A stretch of DNA of 19,153 nucleotides, taken from the NCBI GenBank assembly GCA_964412845.1, contig CAYPQM010000136.1, positions 1-19,153 on the forward strand, written 5' to 3'. The position numbers were made by a program, and so were the translations under genes. Shown piece by piece: positions 1-6,718 of this stretch. The notes under the pieces are model-generated. The model was not told where the DNA came from and ran no database searches. It saw nothing but the letters and a program-made list of their open reading frames with translations. This DNA comes from JAWWPY01 sp964412845 (lineage in GTDB: Bacteria; Actinomycetota; Actinomycetes; Streptosporangiales; Streptosporangiaceae). Positions within the stretch are counted from its first letter, which is position 1, and each line of letters begins with the position of its first letter.

Positions 1-754
1 TCCCAGCTACACGCGCATGGTGCCGGCGCATTACGTCGTGGAAATCCAGATCCTCGGCCTTAACGACGGCCGGATCCTGACTCTCGGCGAACGGGACTGC
101 TCCGTCCAGCGGCGGCATCAGAAGGTCGCCGAGGAGACGCCCTCCCCGGGGGTCAGCGCCGCGCTGCGGGACCGGATGCTCCAGGCCGCCGTCCGCGCGG
201 GGGAAGCCGTCGGCTACCGCGGCGCGGGGACCGTGGAATGCCTCGTGGACACCGAGGCGGAGGATTTCGTCTTCCTGGAAATGAACACCCGGCTCCAGGT
301 GGAGCACCCGGTCACCGAGATGGTGACCGGAATCGACCTGGTCGAGCAGCAGTTCCTGGTGGCTGCGGGGGAGATGGTGAGTTTCGATCCGGCCAGCGTG
401 CGGTATCTGGGGCATGCCTTGGAATTGCGGGTCTATGCCGAGGACCCGCGCCGGTTCCTGCCCAGCCCCGGCACGATCATGGAATGGGCGGAGCCGTCCG
501 GGGAGGGCATCCGGGTGGATGCCGGATACCAGGCCGGAAACAAGGTCACCCCGTTCTATGACCCGCTGCTCGCCAAACTGTGCGCGCACGGGGCAACCCG
601 CGCGGAGGCGCTCAGCCGGGCGCGGGACGCGGTAGCGTCGTTCCGCATCACCGGCCTCAAGACAAACCTGCCGTTCCACGCCGAACTGCTCGACAGCGGC
701 GAATTCGCGAGCGGTTCCTATGACACATCAGTGGTGGCCCGGCTGCGGCCATGA
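1..754 (+). CDS. accC: Biotin carboxylase subunit of acyl-CoA carboxylase, C-terminal part (5' truncated by window edge)
   Basis: This is the C-terminal half to two-thirds of a biotin carboxylase, which uses ATP and bicarbonate to carboxylate biotin on a carrier protein. The reading frame is already open at base 2 and ends with TGA at 752-754; the real start lies outside the window. Visible hallmarks are GERDCSVQRRHQK (ATP-grasp core) and EMNTRLQVEHPVTE, which carries the catalytic Glu/Asn/Arg of the family. These are followed by the C-terminal biotin carboxylase domain (ELRVYAEDP, LPSPGTI, YDPLLAKL). The carrier protein gene follows after 16 bases, so the two are probably one operon and partners in one carboxylase. 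The carboxyltransferase subunit is not in the window, so the substrate (acetyl-, propionyl- or another acyl-CoA) cannot be told. Confidence 0.93.
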   Translation, partial: PSYTRMVPAHYVVEIQILGLNDGRILTLGERDCSVQRRHQKVAEETPSPGVSAALRDRMLQAAVRAGEAVGYRGAGTVECLVDTEAEDFVFLEMNTRLQVEHPVTEMVTGIDLVEQQFLVAAGEMVSFDPASVRYLGHALELRVYAEDPRRFLPSPGTIMEWAEPSGEGIRVDAGYQAGNKVTPFYDPLLAKLCAHGATRAEALSRARDAVASFRITGLKTNLPFHAELLDSGEFASGSYDTSVVARLRP

Positions 755-770
755 TCGAGAGGAGTGGCAG

Positions 771-983
771 GTGGCCGAAATCCGCGCGGAAATGGTCGCG
801 AACGTCTGGAAGGTGGTAGCCGCCGAAGGCGATCAGGTCGAGGACGGCGCCACCCTGGTCATCCTCGAATCCATGAAGATGGAGATCCCGGTCCTGGCCG
901 AAGCGCCCGGCACGATCACCAAGCTGGCCGTGGCCGAGGGCGACGTCGTCCAGGAAGGCGACCTGATCGCCACCATCGACTAA
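771..983 (+). CDS. Small biotin carboxyl carrier protein (BCCP, TB7.3-like)
   Basis: A 70-residue, single-domain biotinyl carrier that shuttles carboxy-biotin between biotin carboxylase and carboxyltransferase. The motif ESMKMEIPV is unmistakable; Lys36 is the biotinylation site. The N-terminus (AEIRAEMVANVWKVV) and the length match the small actinobacterial BCCPs such as mycobacterial TB7.3. I chose the GTG at 771 because GAGAGGAG lies about seven bases upstream and the protein then starts like its relatives. An in-frame ATG at 720 would overlap the biotin carboxylase gene and add an unrelated N-terminus. It probably forms an operon with the upstream carboxylase. It needs biotin, which ties it functionally to bsaP and the bio operon in the same window. 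Confidence 0.92.
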   Translation: MAEIRAEMVANVWKVVAAEGDQVEDGATLVILESMKMEIPVLAEAPGTITKLAVAEGDVVQEGDLIATID

Positions 984-1022
984 CCCGTGCGCGGGCGCCG
1001 GCCGGCCGCCCACGCCCCGCTG

Positions 1023-1054
1023 TTGCGTGATCATGGGGTTGCGTGATCATGGGG
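1023..1054. repeat. 16-bp perfect tandem duplication at the 3' end of bsaP
   Basis: The unit TTGCGTGATCATGGGG occurs at 1023-1038 and again directly at 1039-1054. Each copy contains the palindrome TGATCA. The right-hand copy holds the bsaP stop codon (TCA at 1047-1049 on the plus strand), so the left copy lies just downstream of the gene. It looks like a recent slippage duplication. Confidence 0.9.
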
Positions 1055-1247
1055 CTGCGCCGCTTGTGCTCAGGCCGTGCCGGGAGCACTGGCTTGACCA
1101 GCCGTGCGGTGTCACCTTGACCACGGTCCGCCGTCCGCACCGGGCGCAGTACCTGGGCGGTTCCAGCGATCGGGCCGCGCGGCACGCCGCATGTTCCGCC
1201 GCTCGCACCGGGTTGCCGCAGCGGTCGCAGTAGTCGAGGCTGCTCAT
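1047..1247 (-). CDS. bsaP: Biotin synthase auxiliary protein BsaP
   Basis: A 66-residue cysteine-rich protein matching my recollection of the mycobacterial BioB-associated small protein (Rv1590 type), required by actinobacterial biotin synthase to turn dethiobiotin into biotin. It has two paired metal/Fe-S-like sites: Cys7-x2-Cys10 with His19/Cys22, and Cys34-x2-Cys37 with Cys54/His57. The family core LEPPRYCARCGRR and VTPHGWSSQCSRHG is intact. ATG 1245-1247 directly precedes this core. The frame stays open far upstream on the minus strand, but that part is antisense to the sigma factor gene. No strong ribosome binding site sits at normal distance; GGGAGG is about 23 bases away. In mycobacteria the gene neighbours bioB, whereas here bioB is about 8 kb away. 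A generic zinc-ribbon protein is the alternative, but the similarity is specific. Confidence 0.82.
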   Translation of the reverse strand: MSSLDYCDRCGNPVRAAEHAACRAARSLEPPRYCARCGRRTVVKVTPHGWSSQCSRHGLSTSGAAP

Positions 1248-1397
1248 GGGCCGACAGGCTACGCGGCGGTCCTCCCGGCCGCCATCCCGCCGCCGACCAT
1301 GGCCGGCCGCCGCAGGCCGGCGGGTGCCGCTGTCTTTCATCGCGGCCGTGCAACGGTTTGACGGGTGGCGGCGGTCTGACGGGGAGAGGAGGTCGCC

Positions 1398-1937
1398 ATG
1401 GATGCCGCAGCGGAAGCCGAGTTCAGCGATTTCGTCCGGAGCCGCTGGCCGCGGCTGGTCCGGCTCGGCTACGGGCTCAGTGGTGACCTGGGGATCGCCG
1501 AAGACCTGGCCCAGAGCGCGCTGGTGAAGGCGTACGCCTCCTGGCCGCGGGTGCACCGGGCCGGCGATCCGGATGCGTATGTACGGCGGATCGTGGTCAA
1601 CACCAGCCGCAGCCGGTTCCGCAAGCGCCGGGTGATCGAGCAACTCAGCGGCACGCTGCCCGAGCCTGGCCAGCCCGACCTGACCGGCCAGCGTGATCAG
1701 CGCTCCGCCTTGATGGCGGCGCTGCTCAGCCTGCCGCGCGGTCAGCGCGCGGTGGTGGTGCTCCGGTACTGGATGGACATGACGGAAACCGAGGTCGCCG
1801 TGATCCTCGGCTGCAGCGTCGGCAACGTCAAGAGCCAGGCCTCGCGTGCGCTGGCCAAGCTCCGGGTCAGCCCGGATCTGATCGAGGGCCCGATGGACGG
1901 CCAGAAGGTCGAGGGGAAGTCTCATGAGCAGCGATAA
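1398..1937 (+). CDS. SigE-family ECF RNA polymerase sigma factor
   Basis: A 179-residue group 4 (ECF) sigma factor, which directs RNA polymerase to a specific promoter set. Region 2 is at about residues 10-70 (FSDFVRSRWPRLVRLGYGL, AEDLAQSALVKAYASW, DAYVRRIVVN) and region 4 at about 112-157 (LPRGQRAVVVLRYWMDMTETEVAVIL, then the recognition helix SVGNVKSQASRALAKLR). This is the actinobacterial 'SigE family' signature. The ATG at 1398 is preceded by AGGAGG at 1386-1391, an excellent site. The gene overlaps the next by 14 bases, so the two are translationally coupled; the neighbour is a one-pass membrane protein and probable anti-sigma factor. The likely signal is extracytoplasmic, but the sequence does not show what it is. 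It reads divergently from bsaP across about 150 bases. Confidence 0.9.
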   Translation: MDAAAEAEFSDFVRSRWPRLVRLGYGLSGDLGIAEDLAQSALVKAYASWPRVHRAGDPDAYVRRIVVNTSRSRFRKRRVIEQLSGTLPEPGQPDLTGQRDQRSALMAALLSLPRGQRAVVVLRYWMDMTETEVAVILGCSVGNVKSQASRALAKLRVSPDLIEGPMDGQKVEGKSHEQR

Positions 1938-3027
1938 TGAGCGGGCACTGCGCCAGCGGCTCGATAGCGCCCTTGACACGATCACCCCGGCCCCGGCGCC
2001 GGTGGGCACGGTGCTGCGCCAGGGCCGGGCACTGCGGACCCGGCGGCAGGTCACTGTCGCGGCCGGGCTGGCCGTCGCGGCCGCTGTCGCGGTGGCGGCG
2101 CCGGGCCTGGTTCACCATCTGGGCCGTCAGGCGCCGATCTCGCCGACCAGGAAGCCGGTGGTGACGGTGAACCCGATCGGCGCAGGCGCTCCCCGCGGCC
2201 TGATCGGCTCAGGGACGATCAACGGCCGGAAGTGGCGGCTCATCGCGGACCGGCCCGGCACCAACGGCGCGGCCAAGCACGGGCAGTGCTTCGAGACCAG
2301 CGGCGCCGCGTCGGGCGGGTTGGCGTGCGGGGACCTGCTCACCTCGAACGTCGCTGGGGGGGTGGGGTTCGACGGCTTGGGCAACGCGTATTACGGTGTG
2401 CCGTCCGCCAATGTCACCCGGGTCACCGTCACGCTCTACGGCGGCACGGTCCTCGTGCTCCACCCGGTCCAGGCGTACGGCCAGCGTTATTTCGCGTTCG
2501 CGGTTCCGCCCTCGCTGGCGATCGCGAGAATCGTCGCGTACTCGCAGCAGGCCGAGCTCAGCTACTCGATCCCGTTCCACAGCGGGATCGGGAGCGTAGT
2601 CAGCCTGTGGCTGCGCCCGGGTCAGCGTGGCCTGCCCCGGGCCGCCCGCACGATCGGCTCCGGGACGGTAGACGGGACCACCTGGTCGGAGGCTGTGCAC
2701 GCGGGCCCGTGGGGTTACTGCCTCACCGGAGAACTCAACGACTGCTTCGGCACGCAGACTGCGTCTCTCGGCAACAGGATCACCGGCTACACGGGCAAGG
2801 GGGCCAAGGCGGCGTTCTGGACCACTGGCACCGCGACCGCCGCGGTCGATCACATCCGGGTGGCGCTGTCCGGCGGCCTGAGCATCAGGGTGCGGGCCGT
2901 CCAGTGCGACGGGCCCAAGTTCTTCGCCTTTGCGGTCCCCAAGGGCCACCGGGTAGTCAGGATCGACTACTACTCCGCGTCCAGGCACCTGATCCTCAGC
3001 CAGACGGCCCGCCAGGTCTACTCCTAG
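1924..3027 (+). CDS. One-pass membrane protein with duplicated extracellular domain; probable anti-sigma partner
   Basis: A 367-residue protein with a short N-terminal cytoplasmic segment (about 1-40), one membrane helix (about 41-60, rich in Ala/Val) and a large outside part. The outside part is two copies of one domain of about 120 residues: copy A (about 93-215) and copy B (about 243-357). Both begin IGSGT(I/V)(N/D)G..W and share FAFAVP followed by R(I/V)-x-tyrosine-rich strands. Each copy has two nearby cysteines (122/135 and 266/274). ATG 1924 overlaps the end of the sigma factor gene. The position suggests it holds the sigma factor at the membrane. The cytoplasmic part (LRQRLDSALDTITPAPAPVGTV) has no zinc-binding HxxxCxxC motif, so this is not a ZAS-type anti-sigma factor, and the role rests on context. 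Confidence 0.75.
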   Translation: MSSDNERALRQRLDSALDTITPAPAPVGTVLRQGRALRTRRQVTVAAGLAVAAAVAVAAPGLVHHLGRQAPISPTRKPVVTVNPIGAGAPRGLIGSGTINGRKWRLIADRPGTNGAAKHGQCFETSGAASGGLACGDLLTSNVAGGVGFDGLGNAYYGVPSANVTRVTVTLYGGTVLVLHPVQAYGQRYFAFAVPPSLAIARIVAYSQQAELSYSIPFHSGIGSVVSLWLRPGQRGLPRAARTIGSGTVDGTTWSEAVHAGPWGYCLTGELNDCFGTQTASLGNRITGYTGKGAKAAFWTTGTATAAVDHIRVALSGGLSIRVRAVQCDGPKFFAFAVPKGHRVVRIDYYSASRHLILSQTARQVYS

Positions 3028-3039
3028 CCGCAGGCGGCA

Positions 3040-3085
3040 ACGGCAGTAAATCGCTTCAACTGTCGTTGGGACGGCAGTAAAGCGC
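3040..3085. repeat. 15-bp direct repeat in a convergent gene junction
   Basis: ACGGCAGTAAATCGC at 3040-3054 and ACGGCAGTAAAGCGC at 3071-3085 differ at one base and are 31 bases apart. They lie between the convergent anti-sigma-like gene and the IlvG-like gene. The second copy is part of the stem-loop described separately. Confidence 0.7.
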
Positions 3086-3099
3086 ATCCCATGCCGTCC
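3069..3099. terminator. Bidirectional stem-loop between convergent genes
   Basis: GGACGGCA (3069-3076) and TGCCGTCC (3092-3099) form a perfect 8-bp stem with a 15-base loop, in the 92-base gap between two convergent stop codons. There is no U-tract, as is common in actinobacteria. The assignment as a terminator is inferred from structure and position. Confidence 0.5.
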
Positions 3100-3119
3100 T
3101 GGCGGGCTCGGCGGGCCGG

Positions 3120-4904
3120 TCAGATGCCGGTGGTGGAGCGGGGGTAGGCGATCGTGGGGTCGGTGATCACGTTGACGAGGTACGGGACGCCGGAGTCGAA
3201 GGCCCGGCGCAGCGCCGGGCCGATGTCGCCGGGCCTGGTGACGAGCTCGCCCGCTCCGCCGAGTGCCGTGACCACCTCGTCATAACGGCACCGCGGCTGC
3301 AGGTCGGCGACCACGTCGTAGCCGTAGAGCGCTTGCATCGGGTGCTTCTCCAGTCCCCAGATCCCGTTGTTGCCGCAGACCATCACCACCGGCAGCCCAT
3401 GCCGGACGAGGGTGTCGACATCCATCAGCGAGAATCCGGCGGCCCCGTCGCCGAGCAGCAGCACCACCTGGGCGAACGGCCGGGCGATCCGCGCGGCGAT
3501 GGCGTACCCGAGCCCGGTGCCCAGGCATCCGTACGGTCCTGGGTCGAGCCAGCCGCCGGGCCGTTTCGGCTCGATGTACTTGCCGGCGTAGGAGACGAAG
3601 TCCCCGCCGTCGCCGATGACCACCGCGTCGTCGTCGAGCAGCCAGCCGAGTTCGCCGTAGATCCGCATCGGGTGGATTGGGTCGGCCGCGCTGGCCAGCA
3701 GGTCGCTGTCGGCGGCCATCGCGGCGGCCACCGCCGCCCGCAGCCGGGGCAGCCAGGACTCTTCCCAGGCGCGGCGCCGCGGCCGGGCCGGCCCGGCCGC
3801 GGCGGCCGCTGCCGCCGGGGCCGGCCCGGTTACTGCCGCGTGGACCGCCTCGGGCAGCGCGGCGAAGAATCCAGCCAGGTCACCCGTGTAAGCGCCGGCC
3901 AGCGGGCAGTGCCCGGCGAGCTGGCCGGGCGCGTCGGCGACGTGCACCACCTGGGCGGCCGCCGCCCCGTCCTTCCCGCCGAACTCGCCGTAGCCCAGCC
4001 GGAAATCCAGCGGGGTGCCGACCACGATGACCAGGTCCGCCTCCCGGAACGCCACCGCGCGGGCCCGGGTGACCAGCAGGTCGTGGCCAGCGGGCACAAT
4101 CCCCCGGCCCTGGCCGTTCGTGATCACCGGCAGCCGGAGTTCCTCCGCGGCCTGGCGCGCGGCGAGTTCCGCGCCGCCGGTCCACACGTCCGAGCCGAGG
4201 ACCAGAACCGGGCGGCTTGACCCGGCGATCAGCCCAGCGATCCGGCCGATCGCCTCGTGATCCACGGGAGCCGCCGCAGCACCCGCGCCCGCCGCCGCGC
4301 CGCGGCCCCCTGCCTCCGCCGCCGGGCCCGCTGCCCCGGCCGCACCGGCGCCCGGCGCTCCGGTCGCGGCCTGGCCGAACAGTGCCTCCAGCGCGATGTC
4401 CAGGAATACCGGACCCCGGTGCGGGTCGGTGGCCAGCCGGAACGCCTCATCGACCGCCGCGCCGACCTTCGCGGTCTCGTGTTCCGTCCAGGCCCGCTTG
4501 GTGATCGGCGCGAGGAGCGCGGGGTGATCGAATTCCTGCAGGCTGCCGGAGCCCCAGCGGTAGTCGGGCGCCCGGCCGCCCAGCACCACGACTGGCGATC
4601 CGTTGAAGTAGGCCGTGGTGACCGCGCTGATCCCGTTGGTCACGCCGGGCCCGGCGGTGAGCACCGCGAGGCCGGGAGCCCGGGTGAGCCGGGCGGTCGC
4701 CTCGGCGGCGAACACCGCCGTCTGCTCGTGCCGGACATCGAGCAGCCGCATCGGCGGGTCAGCGGTGACCGCGCCGTCGTACAACGGGAAGACATGCCCC
4801 CCGGACAGGGTGAACATCGTGGACACCCCATGTGCGCGCGCCGCCGCGACGGCGAGCTGCCCGCCATGCGCCGCCGGTTCTGGTTCCCGCGTGTCGTCGG
4901 CCAT
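3120..4904 (-). CDS. ilvG: ThDP-dependent acetolactate synthase-like enzyme, IlvG type
   Basis: A 594-residue thiamine-diphosphate enzyme of the acetolactate synthase family, closest by recollection to M. tuberculosis IlvG. The N-terminal Pyr domain has TLSGGHVFPLYDG and RHEQTAVFAAEA with the cofactor-activating Glu60. A central domain follows. The C-terminal PP domain has the ThDP/Mg motif GDGAAGFSLMDVDTLV...CGNN at 485-513, then GIWGLEKHPMQALYGYD. Two Ala/Gly-rich stretches (about 177-213 and 360-375) at domain borders are longer than in relatives. No regulatory small subunit is adjacent, so true acetolactate formation for branched-chain amino acids is uncertain; another 2-oxoacid decarboxylation or carboligation is possible. 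There is no Shine-Dalgarno sequence before ATG 4902-4904, but a possible -10 lies at leaderless spacing. Confidence 0.85.
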   Translation of the reverse strand: MADDTREPEPAAHGGQLAVAAARAHGVSTMFTLSGGHVFPLYDGAVTADPPMRLLDVRHEQTAVFAAEATARLTRAPGLAVLTAGPGVTNGISAVTTAYFNGSPVVVLGGRAPDYRWGSGSLQEFDHPALLAPITKRAWTEHETAKVGAAVDEAFRLATDPHRGPVFLDIALEALFGQAATGAPGAGAAGAAGPAAEAGGRGAAAGAGAAAAPVDHEAIGRIAGLIAGSSRPVLVLGSDVWTGGAELAARQAAEELRLPVITNGQGRGIVPAGHDLLVTRARAVAFREADLVIVVGTPLDFRLGYGEFGGKDGAAAAQVVHVADAPGQLAGHCPLAGAYTGDLAGFFAALPEAVHAAVTGPAPAAAAAAAGPARPRRRAWEESWLPRLRAAVAAAMAADSDLLASAADPIHPMRIYGELGWLLDDDAVVIGDGGDFVSYAGKYIEPKRPGGWLDPGPYGCLGTGLGYAIAARIARPFAQVVLLLGDGAAGFSLMDVDTLVRHGLPVVMVCGNNGIWGLEKHPMQALYGYDVVADLQPRCRYDEVVTALGGAGELVTRPGDIGPALRRAFDSGVPYLVNVITDPTIAYPRSTTGI

Positions 4905-4981
4905 GCCGTGACGTTACCAGCTGGTAGCGAAGCGCTTAATAATGTGTTCCCTGGCGCCGGCCGGGGTAGCCTCAGGATCCC
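4905..4981. promoter_or_regulatory. Divergent promoter region with 12-bp palindromic operator candidate
   Basis: A 77-base gap separates two divergent genes. The perfect palindrome TACCAGCTGGTA lies at 4915-4926. On the plus strand, TTACCA (4914-4919), 17 bases and TAATAA (4937-4942) make a plausible promoter for the GNAT gene. On the minus strand, TAACGT ends six bases before the ilvG ATG, fitting a leaderless start. The palindrome overlaps the first element and touches the second, so one bound protein could control both genes. Confidence 0.5.
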
Positions 4982-5536
4982 ATGAATGAGCGTGCAGACC
5001 TGGCCGCCGCCGACGCGCGCCCGACGCTCGCCGGTGACCGCGTGACCATCCGGCCCGGCGGCCCGGACGACGTCGGGCCCTTACGCGCGATCCTGGCCGA
5101 GCCCGCGGTCGCCTGCTGGTGGGGTGAGCCGGATCCGGCCGAGGAGATCGCGGCTGACCTGCTGGGCCGCGACTGCGCGGTGCTCCTGGTGATCGAGGTC
5201 GACGGCCAGGTGGCCGGCGGGATCCAGTACCACGAGGAGAACACCCCGATGTACCGGCATGCCGGGATCGACATCTTCGTCACCGGCCGCCAGCACGACC
5301 GGGGTGTCGGCACCGAGGCGGTCGGCCTGCTGGCCCGGTACCTGTGTGAGCAGCGCGGGCATCACCGGCTCACCATCGACCCGGCGGTAGCCAACGAGCG
5401 GGCGATCAGGTGCTACGAGAAAGTCGGCTTCCGCCGGGTCGGCGTGCTGCGCCGTTATGAACGCGGACCTGACGGCCAGTTCCATGACGGCCTGCTGATG
5501 GACCTGCTCCGCGAGGAACTGGCGGCTGGCCGCTAG
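4982..5536 (+). CDS. GNAT-family N-acetyltransferase (AAC(6')/RimL-like)
   Basis: A 184-residue acetyl-CoA-dependent acyltransferase. The acetyl-CoA pyrophosphate loop is visible as Q104-H-D-R-G-V-G110-T-E-A after strand beta-4 (HAGIDIFV). Motif B follows: DPAVANERAIRCYEKVGF (about 133-150), with the Asn and Tyr found in the fold. The opening (DRVTIRPGGPDDVGPLRAIL) and WWGEPDPAEEIAADL resemble aminoglycoside 6'-acetyltransferases and siderophore/lysine acetyltransferases, but the acceptor cannot be named from sequence. ATG 4982 has a weak AGGAT about five bases upstream. The 3' end lies only 12 bases from the stop of the convergent CBM2 gene, with no obvious terminator between them. Confidence 0.85.
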   Translation: MNERADLAAADARPTLAGDRVTIRPGGPDDVGPLRAILAEPAVACWWGEPDPAEEIAADLLGRDCAVLLVIEVDGQVAGGIQYHEENTPMYRHAGIDIFVTGRQHDRGVGTEAVGLLARYLCEQRGHHRLTIDPAVANERAIRCYEKVGFRRVGVLRRYERGPDGQFHDGLLMDLLREELAAGR

Positions 5537-5548
5537 CCCGGTCGCGGC

Positions 5549-6475
5549 TCACCAGGAGCTGTATCCCGTGTTGTTGTATCCGGTGTAGTTAAGGCAGGCG
5601 ACTCCGTTGAAGGTGCAGCTCGCCGGGATGATCGTGTTCCCCTGGGCCAGGAAGTAGCCGGACTGGCTGGTCCCCGGGGCGATCGTCGGCCAGTTGGGCT
5701 GGCTCGCCATCACCACGACGTCGCTGCCGGGCGCCGGCTCGATGGGACCCCAGGTGAACTGGAGCTGGTCGCCGGGGAACGCGGCGGACAGGTCCCATCC
5801 GGTGATGGCGGTGCGGCCGGTATTGGTGACGGTGAACTCGCCCACCAGGGCTCCGTCCCAGCGCACGACGAGCGTGTAGGCGATCGTCACCGACGGGGGA
5901 ATCTGCGGTACGACCGGCGCCGTGGCGGACGGGGCAGCGGCCGGGAGCGCCATGGAAGGTGCCGGCGACGGGACGGCGGTCGGTGGCACCGAGGGTGTCG
6001 CACTCGGGCTCACCACGGGGGCGAGGTTGGGCAGGGCAGGCGGTTGCATCGGGGCCGCGCAGGGCACCAGCCCGCAGTTGGTCGCCATGGCGCGCGGCGT
6101 CGACTTCGGCAGGATGAGCAGCACGCCGCTAGCCAGCACCATGAATCCGGCACCAAGCCCGAACGCGGCGTACCACGGATGCCGGGACGCCGCGTCGAGC
6201 CAGCGGCGCCGGGACGCCGTCCCGGGCCCATGCCGCCGGGGTCCGGCCCCGCGCCCGCGGCGCCGGATCGCCGCGGCGATCCAGCGGCGCCGGGACGGCC
6301 GGGGCTGGCTCGGATCGTCCAGCAGCCTGACTTCAGTCGGGTCGTCCAGCCACCATTGCTCGGCCGACTCGTCGTCCCACCAATCCCGGCCCGGCGCGCC
6401 AATTAGCGGGCGGCGGAGCGGCCCGCCGGGCGGCCGGCGGCGGCCGCCTATCCTGCGCCGGCCCGGGTTACTCAT
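5549..6475 (-). CDS. Membrane-anchored protein with extracellular CBM2-type carbohydrate-binding domain
   Basis: A 308-residue protein. Order: a cytoplasmic N-terminal tail (1-100) alternating arginine-rich stretches with an acidic, Trp-rich segment (DWWDDESAEQWWLDDPTEV, 31-49); one membrane helix (about 101-123); a Pro/Ser/Ala linker (about 140-195); then a CBM2-like domain (about 196-294) with VRWDG, GEFTVTNTG, ITGWDLSAAFPG, QFTWG, PNWPTIAPG and a closing Cys287/Cys294 pair. CBM2 modules bind cellulose or chitin. Here there is no catalytic domain, so the protein probably senses or holds polysaccharide at the cell surface. It ends in a Tyr/Asn-rich tail (NYTGYNNTGYSSW). I chose ATG 6473-6475; a TTG 15 codons upstream is possible. 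The segment SRRRW is repeated in the tail, encoded by a 16-bp direct repeat (6201-6216 and 6282-6297). Confidence 0.8.
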   Translation of the reverse strand: MSNPGRRRIGGRRRPPGGPLRRPLIGAPGRDWWDDESAEQWWLDDPTEVRLLDDPSQPRPSRRRWIAAAIRRRGRGAGPRRHGPGTASRRRWLDAASRHPWYAAFGLGAGFMVLASGVLLILPKSTPRAMATNCGLVPCAAPMQPPALPNLAPVVSPSATPSVPPTAVPSPAPSMALPAAAPSATAPVVPQIPPSVTIAYTLVVRWDGALVGEFTVTNTGRTAITGWDLSAAFPGDQLQFTWGPIEPAPGSDVVVMASQPNWPTIAPGTSQSGYFLAQGNTIIPASCTFNGVACLNYTGYNNTGYSSW

Positions 6476-6718
6476 TGTCCCGACTTCGCTGACTCGGTCT
6501 GGATATAGCCAAGGCCCCAATCCTCATGCGATCCCCCACCGCTCTGAAGCAAACTGATCTTGCTAGTTCAGGATGGTAGAGCCTTCTGAGCTGGAAAAAC
6601 CTTTCAGGAACATGACGAAAGTTTCATGATTGCCATACCTCAAGGTCTGCAGGATTGACCGGCGCGGCCGTTGTCAGCTCGCTGCGCGCGGCCGGTCAGC
6701 TGGCGTTAAGGTGGGCCG
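6476..6718. other. Intergenic region between divergent CBM2 gene and ybaK
   Basis: A 243-base stretch with no gene I can support, richer in A+T than its surroundings around 6540-6650, as expected for promoters. An inverted repeat, TGACCGGC (6656-6663) with GCCGGTCA (6691-6698), lies just upstream of ybaK. GAAAGTTTC at 6617-6625 is a short near-palindrome. I cannot assign a promoter with confidence. Confidence 0.5.

Noticed and set aside
657..1034. Minus-strand 125-codon frame opposite the BCCP gene
   Set aside because: It overlaps biotinylation-domain coding sequence and resembles nothing known.
1248..2054. Minus-strand upstream extension of bsaP
   Set aside because: It is antisense to the sigma factor gene. 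Only the last 66 residues show a recognisable family.
6656..6698. Riboswitch or structured RNA ahead of ybaK
   Set aside because: Only one 8-bp inverted repeat with a long GC-rich gap is present, and no known riboswitch consensus is visible.
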